A stretch of 64,000 bases of DNA from Bacillota bacterium. GTDB lineage: Bacteria > Bacillota > Clostridia > Monoglobales > Firm-18. A model generated the notes under the pieces. That model did no database searches. It had not been told where the DNA came from and saw nothing but the letters and a program-made list of their open reading frames with translations. Position numbers and translations under genes: made by a program. Of this stretch, positions 57,615 to 64,000 are shown piece after piece; within the stretch, counting starts at the first letter, position 1, and every line of letters starts with the position of its first letter. The DNA is taken from the NCBI GenBank assembly GCA_022706765.1, contig JAKJBX010000005.1, positions 50,471 to 114,470 of the forward strand. The letters are read 5' to 3'.

Positions 57615-59123
57615 CTACCCTATCCTGTTGACAGCGCTGAGGCAAGCCAAGATGGAAGATTCGATGATGTCGGTGCTGATGCCTCTGCCCATGTAAATTT
57701 TTCCGTCGTATTCTATCTTGATATGCACCTCGCCCAGTGCGTCGTGACCGCCTGTGACCGCGCGTATGGTGTATTCTTTTAATTTAAAGCCATAGCCGCA
57801 GATGTCCGCAATCGCCTGATACGAAGCATCGATCGGACCGTCGCCCGTCGCCGCCTTAGTGACGACGTCGTCCGCCACTTTAAGCTGGACAGTCGAGGTG
57901 TTGATCATGCGGTTGCCGCTTGAAATCTGGAAAGAAACCAGCTCGAACTTTTTGGCGACGCTGTCGGATTTGTCGCCGACGAGCGCGATGAGGTCCTCGT
58001 CGAGCACTTCCTTTTTACGGTCGGCAAGCGCCTTGAATTTGCCGAACGCTTTGCTGACCTCCTCGTCCGTTGCGGGGGTGATGCCCAGCTCGTCAAGGCG
58101 CTGCACAAAGGCGTGCTTGCCGCTGAGTTTGCCCAGCACCATGGTATTCGAGGTCAGCCCGACGGACTCGGGCGTCATGATCTCGTAGGTCGAGCGCTCC
58201 TCCAACACGCCGTGCTGGTGGATGCCGCTCTCGTGCGCAAAGGCGTTTGCGCCGACGATCGGCTTGTTCGGCTGCACCATAACGCCCGTTAAGCTGCTGA
58301 CCAGCTTGCTGGTGCGGTGGATTTTGGTGGTATCGACGTTGTGTTCGAGGTCAAAATAATCCCGTCTGGTATTAAACAGCATGACCAGCTCTTCGATCGC
58401 CGCATTGCCGCCCCGTTCGCCGAGACCGTTGATACAGCCCTCGATCTGCGATGCGCCCGCCAGCGCCGCAGCGGCGGAGTTTGCCACCGCAAGTCCCAAA
58501 TCATTGTGGCAATGCACCGAGATGTCCACCTTTTCAATGCCGGACACGTTTTCCATGATACCTTTTAAGAACTTGGTATATTCCTCGGGGTTGGTGTAGC
58601 CGACGGTATCGGGGATATTCAAACAGGTTGCGCCCGCTTTAATCGCGCCTTCGAGCACCTTATACAGAAACTCGGGGCGTGAGCGTGTGGCGTCCTCGGG
58701 TGAGAACTGGACGTCATTTGTATACTTCTTCGCATAAGCCACCGCCTTTGCGGAGTTTTCCAAGACCTCCGCTTCGGTCATTTTCAGCTTATATTTCATG
58801 TGAATGTCGCTCGTGGCAAGGAAGGTATGAATCCTCGGACTCACCGCATTTTTAACAGCCTCCCAAGCCCTGTCGATGTCTTTTTCGAGCGCCCTCGACA
58901 AAGAGACGACACCCGTGCTTTTTAGCGCCTTCGCAATACCTGAAACCGCTTCAAAATCGCCGACAGACGCGATCGCAAACCCTGCCTCTATGTAGTCAAC
59001 GCCCAACCGTTCAAGCGCCAGCGCGATTTCCAGCTTCTCTTGTAGGTTCAGGTTCACCCCGGGTGTTTGCTCGCCGTCTCGCAGCGTGGTGTCTAAGAAC
59101 TTAATCCTTCTTGCCATTTCCAT
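57615..59123 (-). CDS. leuA: 2-isopropylmalate synthase LeuA
   Basis: 502 residues. [15 protein letters not shown] is the catalytic start, [13 protein letters not shown] the metal-binding segment, [11 protein letters not shown] follows, and the C-terminal regulatory domain carries the leucine feedback site ([14 protein letters not shown]). It catalyses the first leucine-specific step. ATG 59123 or 59117; the first has AGGA 5 nt away. It lies 12 nt after the radical SAM gene in the operon. Confidence 0.95.
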   Translation of the reverse strand: MEMARRIKFLDTTLRDGEQTPGVNLNLQEKLEIALALERLGVDYIEAGFAIASVGDFEAVSGIAKALKSTGVVSLSRALEKDIDRAWEAVKNAVSPRIHTFLATSDIHMKYKLKMTEAEVLENSAKAVAYAKKYTNDVQFSPEDATRSRPEFLYKVLEGAIKAGATCLNIPDTVGYTNPEEYTKFLKGIMENVSGIEKVDISVHCHNDLGLAVANSAAAALAGASQIEGCINGLGERGGNAAIEELVMLFNTRRDYFDLEHNVDTTKIHRTSKLVSSLTGVMVQPNKPIVGANAFAHESGIHQHGVLEERSTYEIMTPESVGLTSNTMVLGKLSGKHAFVQRLDELGITPATDEEVSKAFGKFKALADRKKEVLDEDLIALVGDKSDSVAKKFELVSFQISSGNRMINTSTVQLKVADDVVTKAATGDGPIDASYQAIADICGYGFKLKEYTIRAVTGGHDALGEVHIKIEYDGKIYMGRGISTDIIESSILACLSAVNRIG

Positions 59124-59135
59124 TCACTTCCTTTT

Positions 59136-59762
59136 TTATGAAATATATTTTCTAATCCGCAGTTTACCGCCGCGGGAATTAGCGATTTTTTCGCACGCCC
59201 TGATGTCCTCCTCGGGCAGCAGATCGACAACGGTGAACACCGTTTCGATGCCCTTTTCAGCGCATTTTTGCCCGAAGTCAAGGAGTGCGTCATATGCCGC
59301 CTCGCCGAAGTCGCTGTGGCATACGGCTTCATACAGTTCGGCATTTTTTGCGTTGAGGCTGATGGATACCACATCAAACAGCCCCGCCATCTCACCGGTG
59401 ACGTCCCGTCCGTGTATCAGATTCGCCTGACCGTTGGTGTTGACACGGATTTTCTTGACCCTGCCTTTTAACCACTTTGCGACGGCAACACATTCGTCAA
59501 ACCGCATAAACGGTTCGCCGAAGCCGCAAAAGACCACCTCGTCATACCCTTCCAAATCACGCTGTTGCAGGTCGCCGATGATTTCGTCGACCGACGGTTC
59601 ACGCTTGAGCCAAAGCGCCTCCGTGCCGCTCAGGTCCGCACTGGTTTCCCAGCCGCTATCCGAGCCGCCCGTGCCATCACGCAGGCAAAATTCACAGGCA
59701 TTGGAGCACCTGTTGGTCAAATTGATATACAGTGAATTGCCAAGCTCATAGCTGATGGTCAA
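59136..59762 (-). CDS. TatD-associated radical SAM protein
   Basis: 208 residues. Radical SAM motif CSNACEFC (family start ISYELGNSLYINLTNRC), EVVFCGFGEPFMR with the GGEP-like GFGEP, and VNTNGQANLIHGRD. This small radical SAM protein is known to occur next to tatD, function unknown. TTG 59762 has GAGGGTG 7 nt upstream and gives the family N-terminus; the longer frame is not needed. It overlaps tatD by 17 nt. Confidence 0.85.
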   Translation of the reverse strand: MTISYELGNSLYINLTNRCSNACEFCLRDGTGGSDSGWETSADLSGTEALWLKREPSVDEIIGDLQQRDLEGYDEVVFCGFGEPFMRFDECVAVAKWLKGRVKKIRVNTNGQANLIHGRDVTGEMAGLFDVVSISLNAKNAELYEAVCHSDFGEAAYDALLDFGQKCAEKGIETVFTVVDLLPEEDIRACEKIANSRGGKLRIRKYIS

Positions 59763-60522
59763 GTCGATACACCCTCTGTGCGTTATGATAGGTTGCCTTT
59801 GCCGCTTCCTCATAAGTGACACCCTTGATCTCGGCAAGACGGCGGCAGACGATGTGCATCAGCGAGCTGTCGTTGCGCTGTCCCCGATGTCCCTCGGGCG
59901 CTAAGTACGGGCAGTCAGTTTCAAGCAAAATACGGTCCATTGGCGTTGCCGCCGCCGCTTCCACAGCGTGGCGGGCGTTCTTATAGGTCAGCGTGCCACC
60001 GAACGCGAGGTACCAGCCCATGTCCGCAAGCTGCCCTGCCACCTCTTTGCTCTCGGAAAAGCAGTGAACGATACCTCTTGCCTTGCTTTCCTTCAAGATT
60101 TTCAGTGTATCGGCAATGGCATCACGGTTGTGGATGACCACCGGCATATTCAGCCTTTCGGCAAGTACAAGCTGTTTTTTGAACCAGTATTTCTGTGTGT
60201 CACGAGGGCTGTTGTCATAGTAATAGTCCAGCCCGATCTCGCCGATGGCGACCACCTTTTTGTGTGACGCCAGACGTTCAATGGTCGCAAGGTCTGCATC
60301 CGTCAGGTCCTTTGCGTCGTGCGGGTGGACGCCGACGGTCGCATAGATGAAATCATACTGCTCCGCGAGCTTGACGCTCGCTTTTGAGTTTGTCATATCC
60401 GAACCGATGTTGACCACCCGGTCGACACCGCTTTCCCTGATTTTTTGCAGCACCTGCGCGCGGTCACTGTCATACCGTCGGTCGTCGTAGTGCGCGTGGG
60501 TGTCAAAGAGTAATGCTTTCAA
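59746..60522 (-). CDS. TatD-family metal-dependent hydrolase/DNase
   Basis: 258 residues. FDTHAHYDD (first metal-binding HxH), GVHPHDAKD, GEIGLDYYYD, VIHNRDA, VHCFSESKEVA and LETDCPYLAP are the six TatD motifs. Proposed 3'-5' exonuclease or D-aminoacyl-tRNA-type quality enzyme. The start TTG 60522 overlaps the metG stop by 20 nt; ATG is absent near the family start. GGAGC is ~9 nt upstream. Confidence 0.93.
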   Translation of the reverse strand: MKALLFDTHAHYDDRRYDSDRAQVLQKIRESGVDRVVNIGSDMTNSKASVKLAEQYDFIYATVGVHPHDAKDLTDADLATIERLASHKKVVAIGEIGLDYYYDNSPRDTQKYWFKKQLVLAERLNMPVVIHNRDAIADTLKILKESKARGIVHCFSESKEVAGQLADMGWYLAFGGTLTYKNARHAVEAAAATPMDRILLETDCPYLAPEGHRGQRNDSSLMHIVCRRLAEIKGVTYEEAAKATYHNAQRVYRLDHQL

Positions 60523-62044
60523 GTTCGCCAAGCTCCTTTTCCAGGTCGATTCTCGGGAAAAGCGCTTCTCCCTTTTGTACGGAGAACGTGCCGTTGTTGC
60601 TCCACTGCCTGCCGATGTCCGAGGCGCCGAGCTGCGCATGGATCTTGCCGGCGGTCTCGGGCATGAACGGCTGAATATACGCTGCAATCAGGCGGATGCT
60701 CTCACACAGGTTATACAATACCTGCGCGAGCCTCGGCTTGCTGCCCTCGTCCTTGGCAAGCGTCCACGGCGTGGTTTCGTCAATATATTTGTTCGTTCTT
60801 GATACCAGTTTCCAGATGCTCGTCAGCGCGTTGGACAGCAACAGCTTGTTGATCTCCTCACTGCTGACGCCGTCTGTTTCGAGCGCCAGTGTTTTGAGGT
60901 CGGTATCAAGCCCGGTATCCTCGCCGCCGCCCTCGACCGTGCCGCCGAAATACTTCTCGACCATCGCAACCGTCCGGCTCACCAGATTACCCAAGTCGTT
61001 CGCCAGGTCGGAATTGATGCGGTTGATCATCAGCTCGTTTGAGAAGTTGCCGTCCGCCCCAAAAGCGATTTCACGCAGAACGTAGTACCTGACGGCGTCC
61101 ACACCGTACTTGCCCGCAAGGATGACGGGATCAACCACGTTGCCGCGGCTCTTGCTCATCTTGCCGCCGTCCAGCATCAGCCAGCCGTGGGCAAAGACCT
61201 GCTTTGGCAGCGGCACGTCCAGCGCCATCAGAATGGTGGGCCAAATGACGGTGTGGAAGCGCACAATGTCCTTGCCGACCAAATGCACGTCCGCCGGCCA
61301 GAATTTTTGGTAAAGCCCGGTATTCTCGGGGTAGCCGAGCGCATTGATATAGTTGGTCAGGGCGTCGAGCCACACATAGACGACGTGCTTGTCGTCAAAC
61401 GGCACCTTGATGCCCCAGTCAAAGGTCGTGCGGGATACGCACAAATCTTCAAGCCCCGATTTGATAAAGGACAGCATCTCGTTTCTGCGTGCGGGCGGCT
61501 GGATAAAGTCGGGGTTTGTCTCGATATGCGCCACCAGCCTGTCCTGATACTTAGACATTTTGAAGAAATAGCTCTCTTCCTTCGCCTTCTCGACGCTCCT
61601 GCCGCAGTCGGGACAGACGTTGCCGTCGCCGAGCTGGGTCTGCGTCCAAAAGGTTTCGCACGGGGTGCAGTACCAGCCCTCGTATGCGCTTTTATAAATG
61701 TCGCCCTGCTCATAGAGCTTTGTAAACACGTGCTGTACGGCGGCGACATGGTAATCGTCGGTGGTGCGGATAAACTTATCGTATGAAATGTTGAGGACGT
61801 TCCAAAGCTCGATGATACCGTCAACGATTTCGTCGACATACGCCTTCGGCGGCTTGCCCGCCTCCTGGGCCTTGCGCTGGATTTTCTGACCGTGCTCGTC
61901 GGTGCCGGTCAAAAAGAAAACCTCATCCCCCATGATCCTGCGAAAGCGTGCGACGGTGTCCGCCGCAACGGTCGTATAGGCGTTGCCGATATGCAGCCTG
62001 CCGCTCGGGTAATATATCGGTGTTGTGATGTAATATCTGCTCAT
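60503..62044 (-). CDS. metG: Methionyl-tRNA synthetase MetG
   Basis: 513 residues, class I. HIGN in YYPSGRLHIGNAYTT and KMSKSRGNVVDP form the two ATP signatures; zinc site CTPCETFW and CPDCGRS. It lacks the C-terminal EMAP-like tRNA-binding domain found in many MetG proteins (~650 residues). ATG 62044 has GGGAGC 6 nt upstream. First gene of metG-tatD-rSAM-leuA-cimA. No T-box fits in the ~25-nt leader. Confidence 0.96.
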   Translation of the reverse strand: MSRYYITTPIYYPSGRLHIGNAYTTVAADTVARFRRIMGDEVFFLTGTDEHGQKIQRKAQEAGKPPKAYVDEIVDGIIELWNVLNISYDKFIRTTDDYHVAAVQHVFTKLYEQGDIYKSAYEGWYCTPCETFWTQTQLGDGNVCPDCGRSVEKAKEESYFFKMSKYQDRLVAHIETNPDFIQPPARRNEMLSFIKSGLEDLCVSRTTFDWGIKVPFDDKHVVYVWLDALTNYINALGYPENTGLYQKFWPADVHLVGKDIVRFHTVIWPTILMALDVPLPKQVFAHGWLMLDGGKMSKSRGNVVDPVILAGKYGVDAVRYYVLREIAFGADGNFSNELMINRINSDLANDLGNLVSRTVAMVEKYFGGTVEGGGEDTGLDTDLKTLALETDGVSSEEINKLLLSNALTSIWKLVSRTNKYIDETTPWTLAKDEGSKPRLAQVLYNLCESIRLIAAYIQPFMPETAGKIHAQLGASDIGRQWSNNGTFSVQKGEALFPRIDLEKELGELESITL

Positions 62045-62074
62045 ATTAAGCTCCCACTGCCTTTCTGTACTGAT

Positions 62075-62103
62075 AACATATTCATTAACACAACGGCTGT
62101 CAA
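62075..62103 (-). promoter_or_regulatory. metG operon promoter
   Basis: Minus strand TTGACA (62103-62098), 17-nt spacer, TATGTT (62080-62075). Confidence 0.65.
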
Positions 62104-62169
62104 CGGAATATCCGGAATTTTGTTTGTAAAGAATATTATACCATACCCGGGTATGAATATGCAATACTT

Positions 62170-62276
62170 TTTTCATATGATAGGAAATAGAAATTTCCTA
62201 TCATATGAAAACATTTAATTATCCTTGGCAAGGGGCTGCGGCTACGCGCCCAAAAGTGCCGCAAGGCACTTTTTTT
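62170..62276 (+). repeat. Composite two-hairpin repeat, copy 7
   Basis: 19-bp stem TTTTCATATGATAGGAAAT (62170-62188) with 62193-62211, linker ATCCTTGGCAAGGGGCTGCGG, hairpin AAAAGTGCC-GCAA-GGCACTTTT (62252-62273) and a T-run. The following ~110 bp hold another dyad (GAAAGCGCATACGCGCT region) but no gene. Confidence 0.75.
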
Positions 62277-62395
62277 AATTTATACGAAATTACGCAAATC
62301 GGCGCAATTTCCACGCTCGCGCGGTGAGCGGAGGCGTTTGAGAAAGCGCATACGCGCTCGAACGCTTTGTTCTATAACGTTCTTTCCTCCCGACG

Positions 62396-62432
62396 CAAAA
62401 AGCCGCCTCCGATTGCTCTGCGGAGGCGGCTT
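62396..62432 (-). terminator. Terminator of the NHL-repeat protein gene
   Basis: AGCCGCCTCCG (62401-62411) with CGGAGGCGGCT (62421-62431); on the minus strand it is followed by TTTTT. It lies 15 bp after the stop. Confidence 0.85.
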
Positions 62433-62446
62433 GGATGTGTGATGCC

Positions 62447-64000
62447 TTACGGCACAAGCTTTTTAACCGAATGGTTCAGGGTGTCTGAAATATAGACCAC
62501 GCCGTTGGCGTCTACCACAACGCCCTTGGGCCAGTTCAGCCTTGCGGAGGTTGCATTAGCGCCCATGCCGCTGTTTCCGGCATATCCGTCACCCGCTATG
62601 GTAATGATGGTGTTGGTGCTCTTGAATACCTTGCGGATCCTGTGGTTCGCAGAGTCGGCGATGTAAAGGTTGCCCGCCGCGTCTATCGCAATATCGTGCG
62701 GGAAGTACAGCCTTGCCGCCGATGCGTCGCCGTTGTCGCCCACGCCCTCAGACGTTGCGCTGTTCGTCGGGAGCAGTCCGCTGCCGACCACTGTCGAGAT
62801 CTTGCCTGTAGCAAAATCGATCTTGCGGATGACATGGTTTGCGGAGTCGGCGACGTAAAGGTTGCCGTCGCTGTCAATCGCCAAGCCGATCGGCTTGTTG
62901 AGCGTTGCGTTCGCGGCGCTGCCGCCGTCGCCCGAGTATCCGCTGATGCCCGGCGTGCCCGCAATGTTCGTGATGGTCATGGTGGACAGGTTGATCTTGC
63001 GGATGATATGGTTGTTAGTGTCTGCGATATAGAGGTTGCCGTTCTTATCAATGGCGATGCCCTGCGGTGCATTGAACTTCGCAAGCAGCGGATTGCCGCC
63101 GCCATCCGAATACCCGCCCGCCGAGCCGATAACCAGCACGCCGGCGATGGTCTTTAAGTTGCCGTTTTGGTCAATCATCCTGACCAAATGGTGGTCGGTG
63201 TCAAGGAAGAACACATACTTGCCGCACGGCGCAATAGCGACATCCATCGGCTCGTACATGCCCTTGCCGTATGCCGCACCCGTTTCGTTTGCGGGGGTGT
63301 AGCCGTTCTCGGTGCCGTTGCCTGTGATGGTCGTCATTTTCGTGGACGATCCATTCTTGACAACCATTCTGACTGAGCCGTTCATTTCATCGGCAATGAA
63401 CAATCTGCCGAACTTGTCAATCGCCAGACCTCTCGGACCGTAAAGCTCACCGCCTGTCGCAGGCGTGTAAGCGGACGGCGCCGGGCTGCCCTTTTCGCCG
63501 TTGAAACCGCCGGTTCCCGTGCCGGCATGCGGCTGTATCGTGTAAGAGGTTTTATTGAATACCGGGTCGGACGGGTCGCCGAGCTCTTCGTCGCATTCAT
63601 AGTCGTCGCCGCCGGAGGGTGCGGTTACCGTAACCGTAACGGTTGCGGTGTCCGTGCCGCCGTTGCCATCCGAAATCGTGTAGGTAAAGGTATCAGTGCC
63701 TGTAAAGCCGTTGTTCGGCGTGTATTTCACCGTACCGTTCGCATTGATAGTCACCGTGCCGTTGCTGCCCTGTGTGACCTCTATGACCGTCAGGGTGTCG
63801 CCGTCAGGGTCGCTGTCGTTGCCGAGCACGTTGATATTGACGGGCGTATTCTTCGGCGTGGTCGCGCTGTCGTTCACCGCTACCGGCGGGTGGTTGCCGT
63901 CATAAACCGTCACCGTCACGGTTGCGGTGTCCGTGCCGCCGTTGCCATCCGAAATCGTGTAGGTAAAGGTGTCTGTTCCCGTAAAGCCGTTGTTCGGCGT
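62447..64000 (-). CDS. Surface protein with cadherin/Ig-like repeats and six NHL repeats, 5' part outside the window
   Basis: 517 residues are visible and the frame stays open to the edge. The upstream part has ~90-residue repeats of the type [20 protein letters not shown], then [20 protein letters not shown], cadherin-like sandwiches common in secreted adhesins. After [17 protein letters not shown] come six NHL repeats (about 165-515) such as [19 protein letters not shown] and [19 protein letters not shown], which form a beta-propeller. No anchor motif is at the C-terminus (ends NHSVKKLVP), so anchoring must be N-terminal or absent. Nearly identical DNA at 63610-63720 and 63905-64000 shows recent repeat expansion. 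Confidence 0.85.
   Translation of the reverse strand, partial: TPNNGFTGTDTFTYTISDGNGGTDTATVTVTVYDGNHPPVAVNDSATTPKNTPVNINVLGNDSDPDGDTLTVIEVTQGSNGTVTINANGTVKYTPNNGFTGTDTFTYTISDGNGGTDTATVTVTVTAPSGGDDYECDEELGDPSDPVFNKTSYTIQPHAGTGTGGFNGEKGSPAPSAYTPATGGELYGPRGLAIDKFGRLFIADEMNGSVRMVVKNGSSTKMTTITGNGTENGYTPANETGAAYGKGMYEPMDVAIAPCGKYVFFLDTDHHLVRMIDQNGNLKTIAGVLVIGSAGGYSDGGGNPLLAKFNAPQGIAIDKNGNLYIADTNNHIIRKINLSTMTITNIAGTPGISGYSGDGGSAANATLNKPIGLAIDSDGNLYVADSANHVIRKIDFATGKISTVVGSGLLPTNSATSEGVGDNGDASAARLYFPHDIAIDAAGNLYIADSANHRIRKVFKSTNTIITIAGDGYAGNSGMGANATSARLNWPKGVVVDANGVVYISDTLNHSVKKLVP

Noticed and set aside
62045..62176. 44-residue N-terminal extension of MetG
   Set aside because: The extension covers the promoter and has no family match; the family N-terminus starts at ATG 62044 with a good ribosome site.

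Overview
The window looks like chromosomal DNA of an anaerobic Bacillota bacterium of the Clostridia type, probably an uncultured Oscillospirales-like gut organism. The signs are strong AGGAGG-type ribosome binding sites, sigma-A-like promoters (TTGACA-17-TATAAT), an Asp23/FakA-like/RecG locus, a glycyl radical enzyme with its activase, a RACo-like corrinoid activator, oxygen-independent biosynthesis genes, and DUF975, TauE/SafE and LiaF-like membrane proteins. Genes are short-spaced and often overlap by 1-20 nt. TTG start codons are unusually frequent. Genus and species cannot be assigned from sequence alone.

Layout. 1-8203: carbohydrate locus with a GH78-like rhamnosidase N-terminus (cut by the window edge), an SGNH esterase, a sulfatase, a large secreted protein of unknown fold and an AraC regulator; divergent to these are a Gfo/Idh/MocA oxidoreductase and a sugar isomerase/epimerase. 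8214-8988: a transposase-free element with ~93-bp terminal inverted repeats. 9103-9576: small HTH regulator plus partner. 9592-12107: GtrA, GT39-like and GT2 membrane glycosylation module. 12406-18701: AraC-controlled operon of glycyl radical enzyme, activase, ROK-like protein and SDR. 18708-22791: MutY and a secreted protein with copper-amine-oxidase-like repeats and a HicB-like tail. 23223-26837: tRNA-Arg and nadABC. 26880-28071: repeats and a candidate small RNA. 28080-30479: serA, serC and a 41-aa leader ORF. 30580-31292: two half-size TauE/SafE proteins. 31527-35531: asp23, fakA-like (frameshifted) and recG. 35542-37862: argD and argF behind a complex leader. 37895-39170: GNAT and DUF975. 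39310-43983: LacI regulator with kduI, kduD, eda and kdgK. 44082-47692: LiaF-like, RACo-like and a large membrane protein. 47863-52772: secreted protein, ABC transporter, histidine kinase and response regulator. 52814-54281: MntR-like and ruvB. 54305-55743: small phage-like regulatory islet. 56043-62044: operon metG-tatD-rSAM-leuA-cimA. 62447-64000: surface protein with Ig/cadherin-like and NHL repeats, cut by the window edge.

How the genes work together. The left cluster could desulfate, deacetylate and de-rhamnosylate an acidic polysaccharide. The kdu/kdg/eda set would take unsaturated uronate products (5-keto-4-deoxyuronate) to pyruvate and glyceraldehyde-3-phosphate. That link between the two loci is inference. 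The glycyl radical operon is the most likely under-described metabolic module: an eliminase-type radical enzyme joined to a sugar-kinase-like protein and a dehydrogenase, with a pair of 21-bp-spaced operator half-sites between the operon and its AraC regulator.

Non-coding structure is rich: a MITE-like family (two copies), a composite two-hairpin repeat with conserved linker but different stems (seven copies at six loci), a palindromic leader repeat (two copies), and several perfect dyads over promoters.
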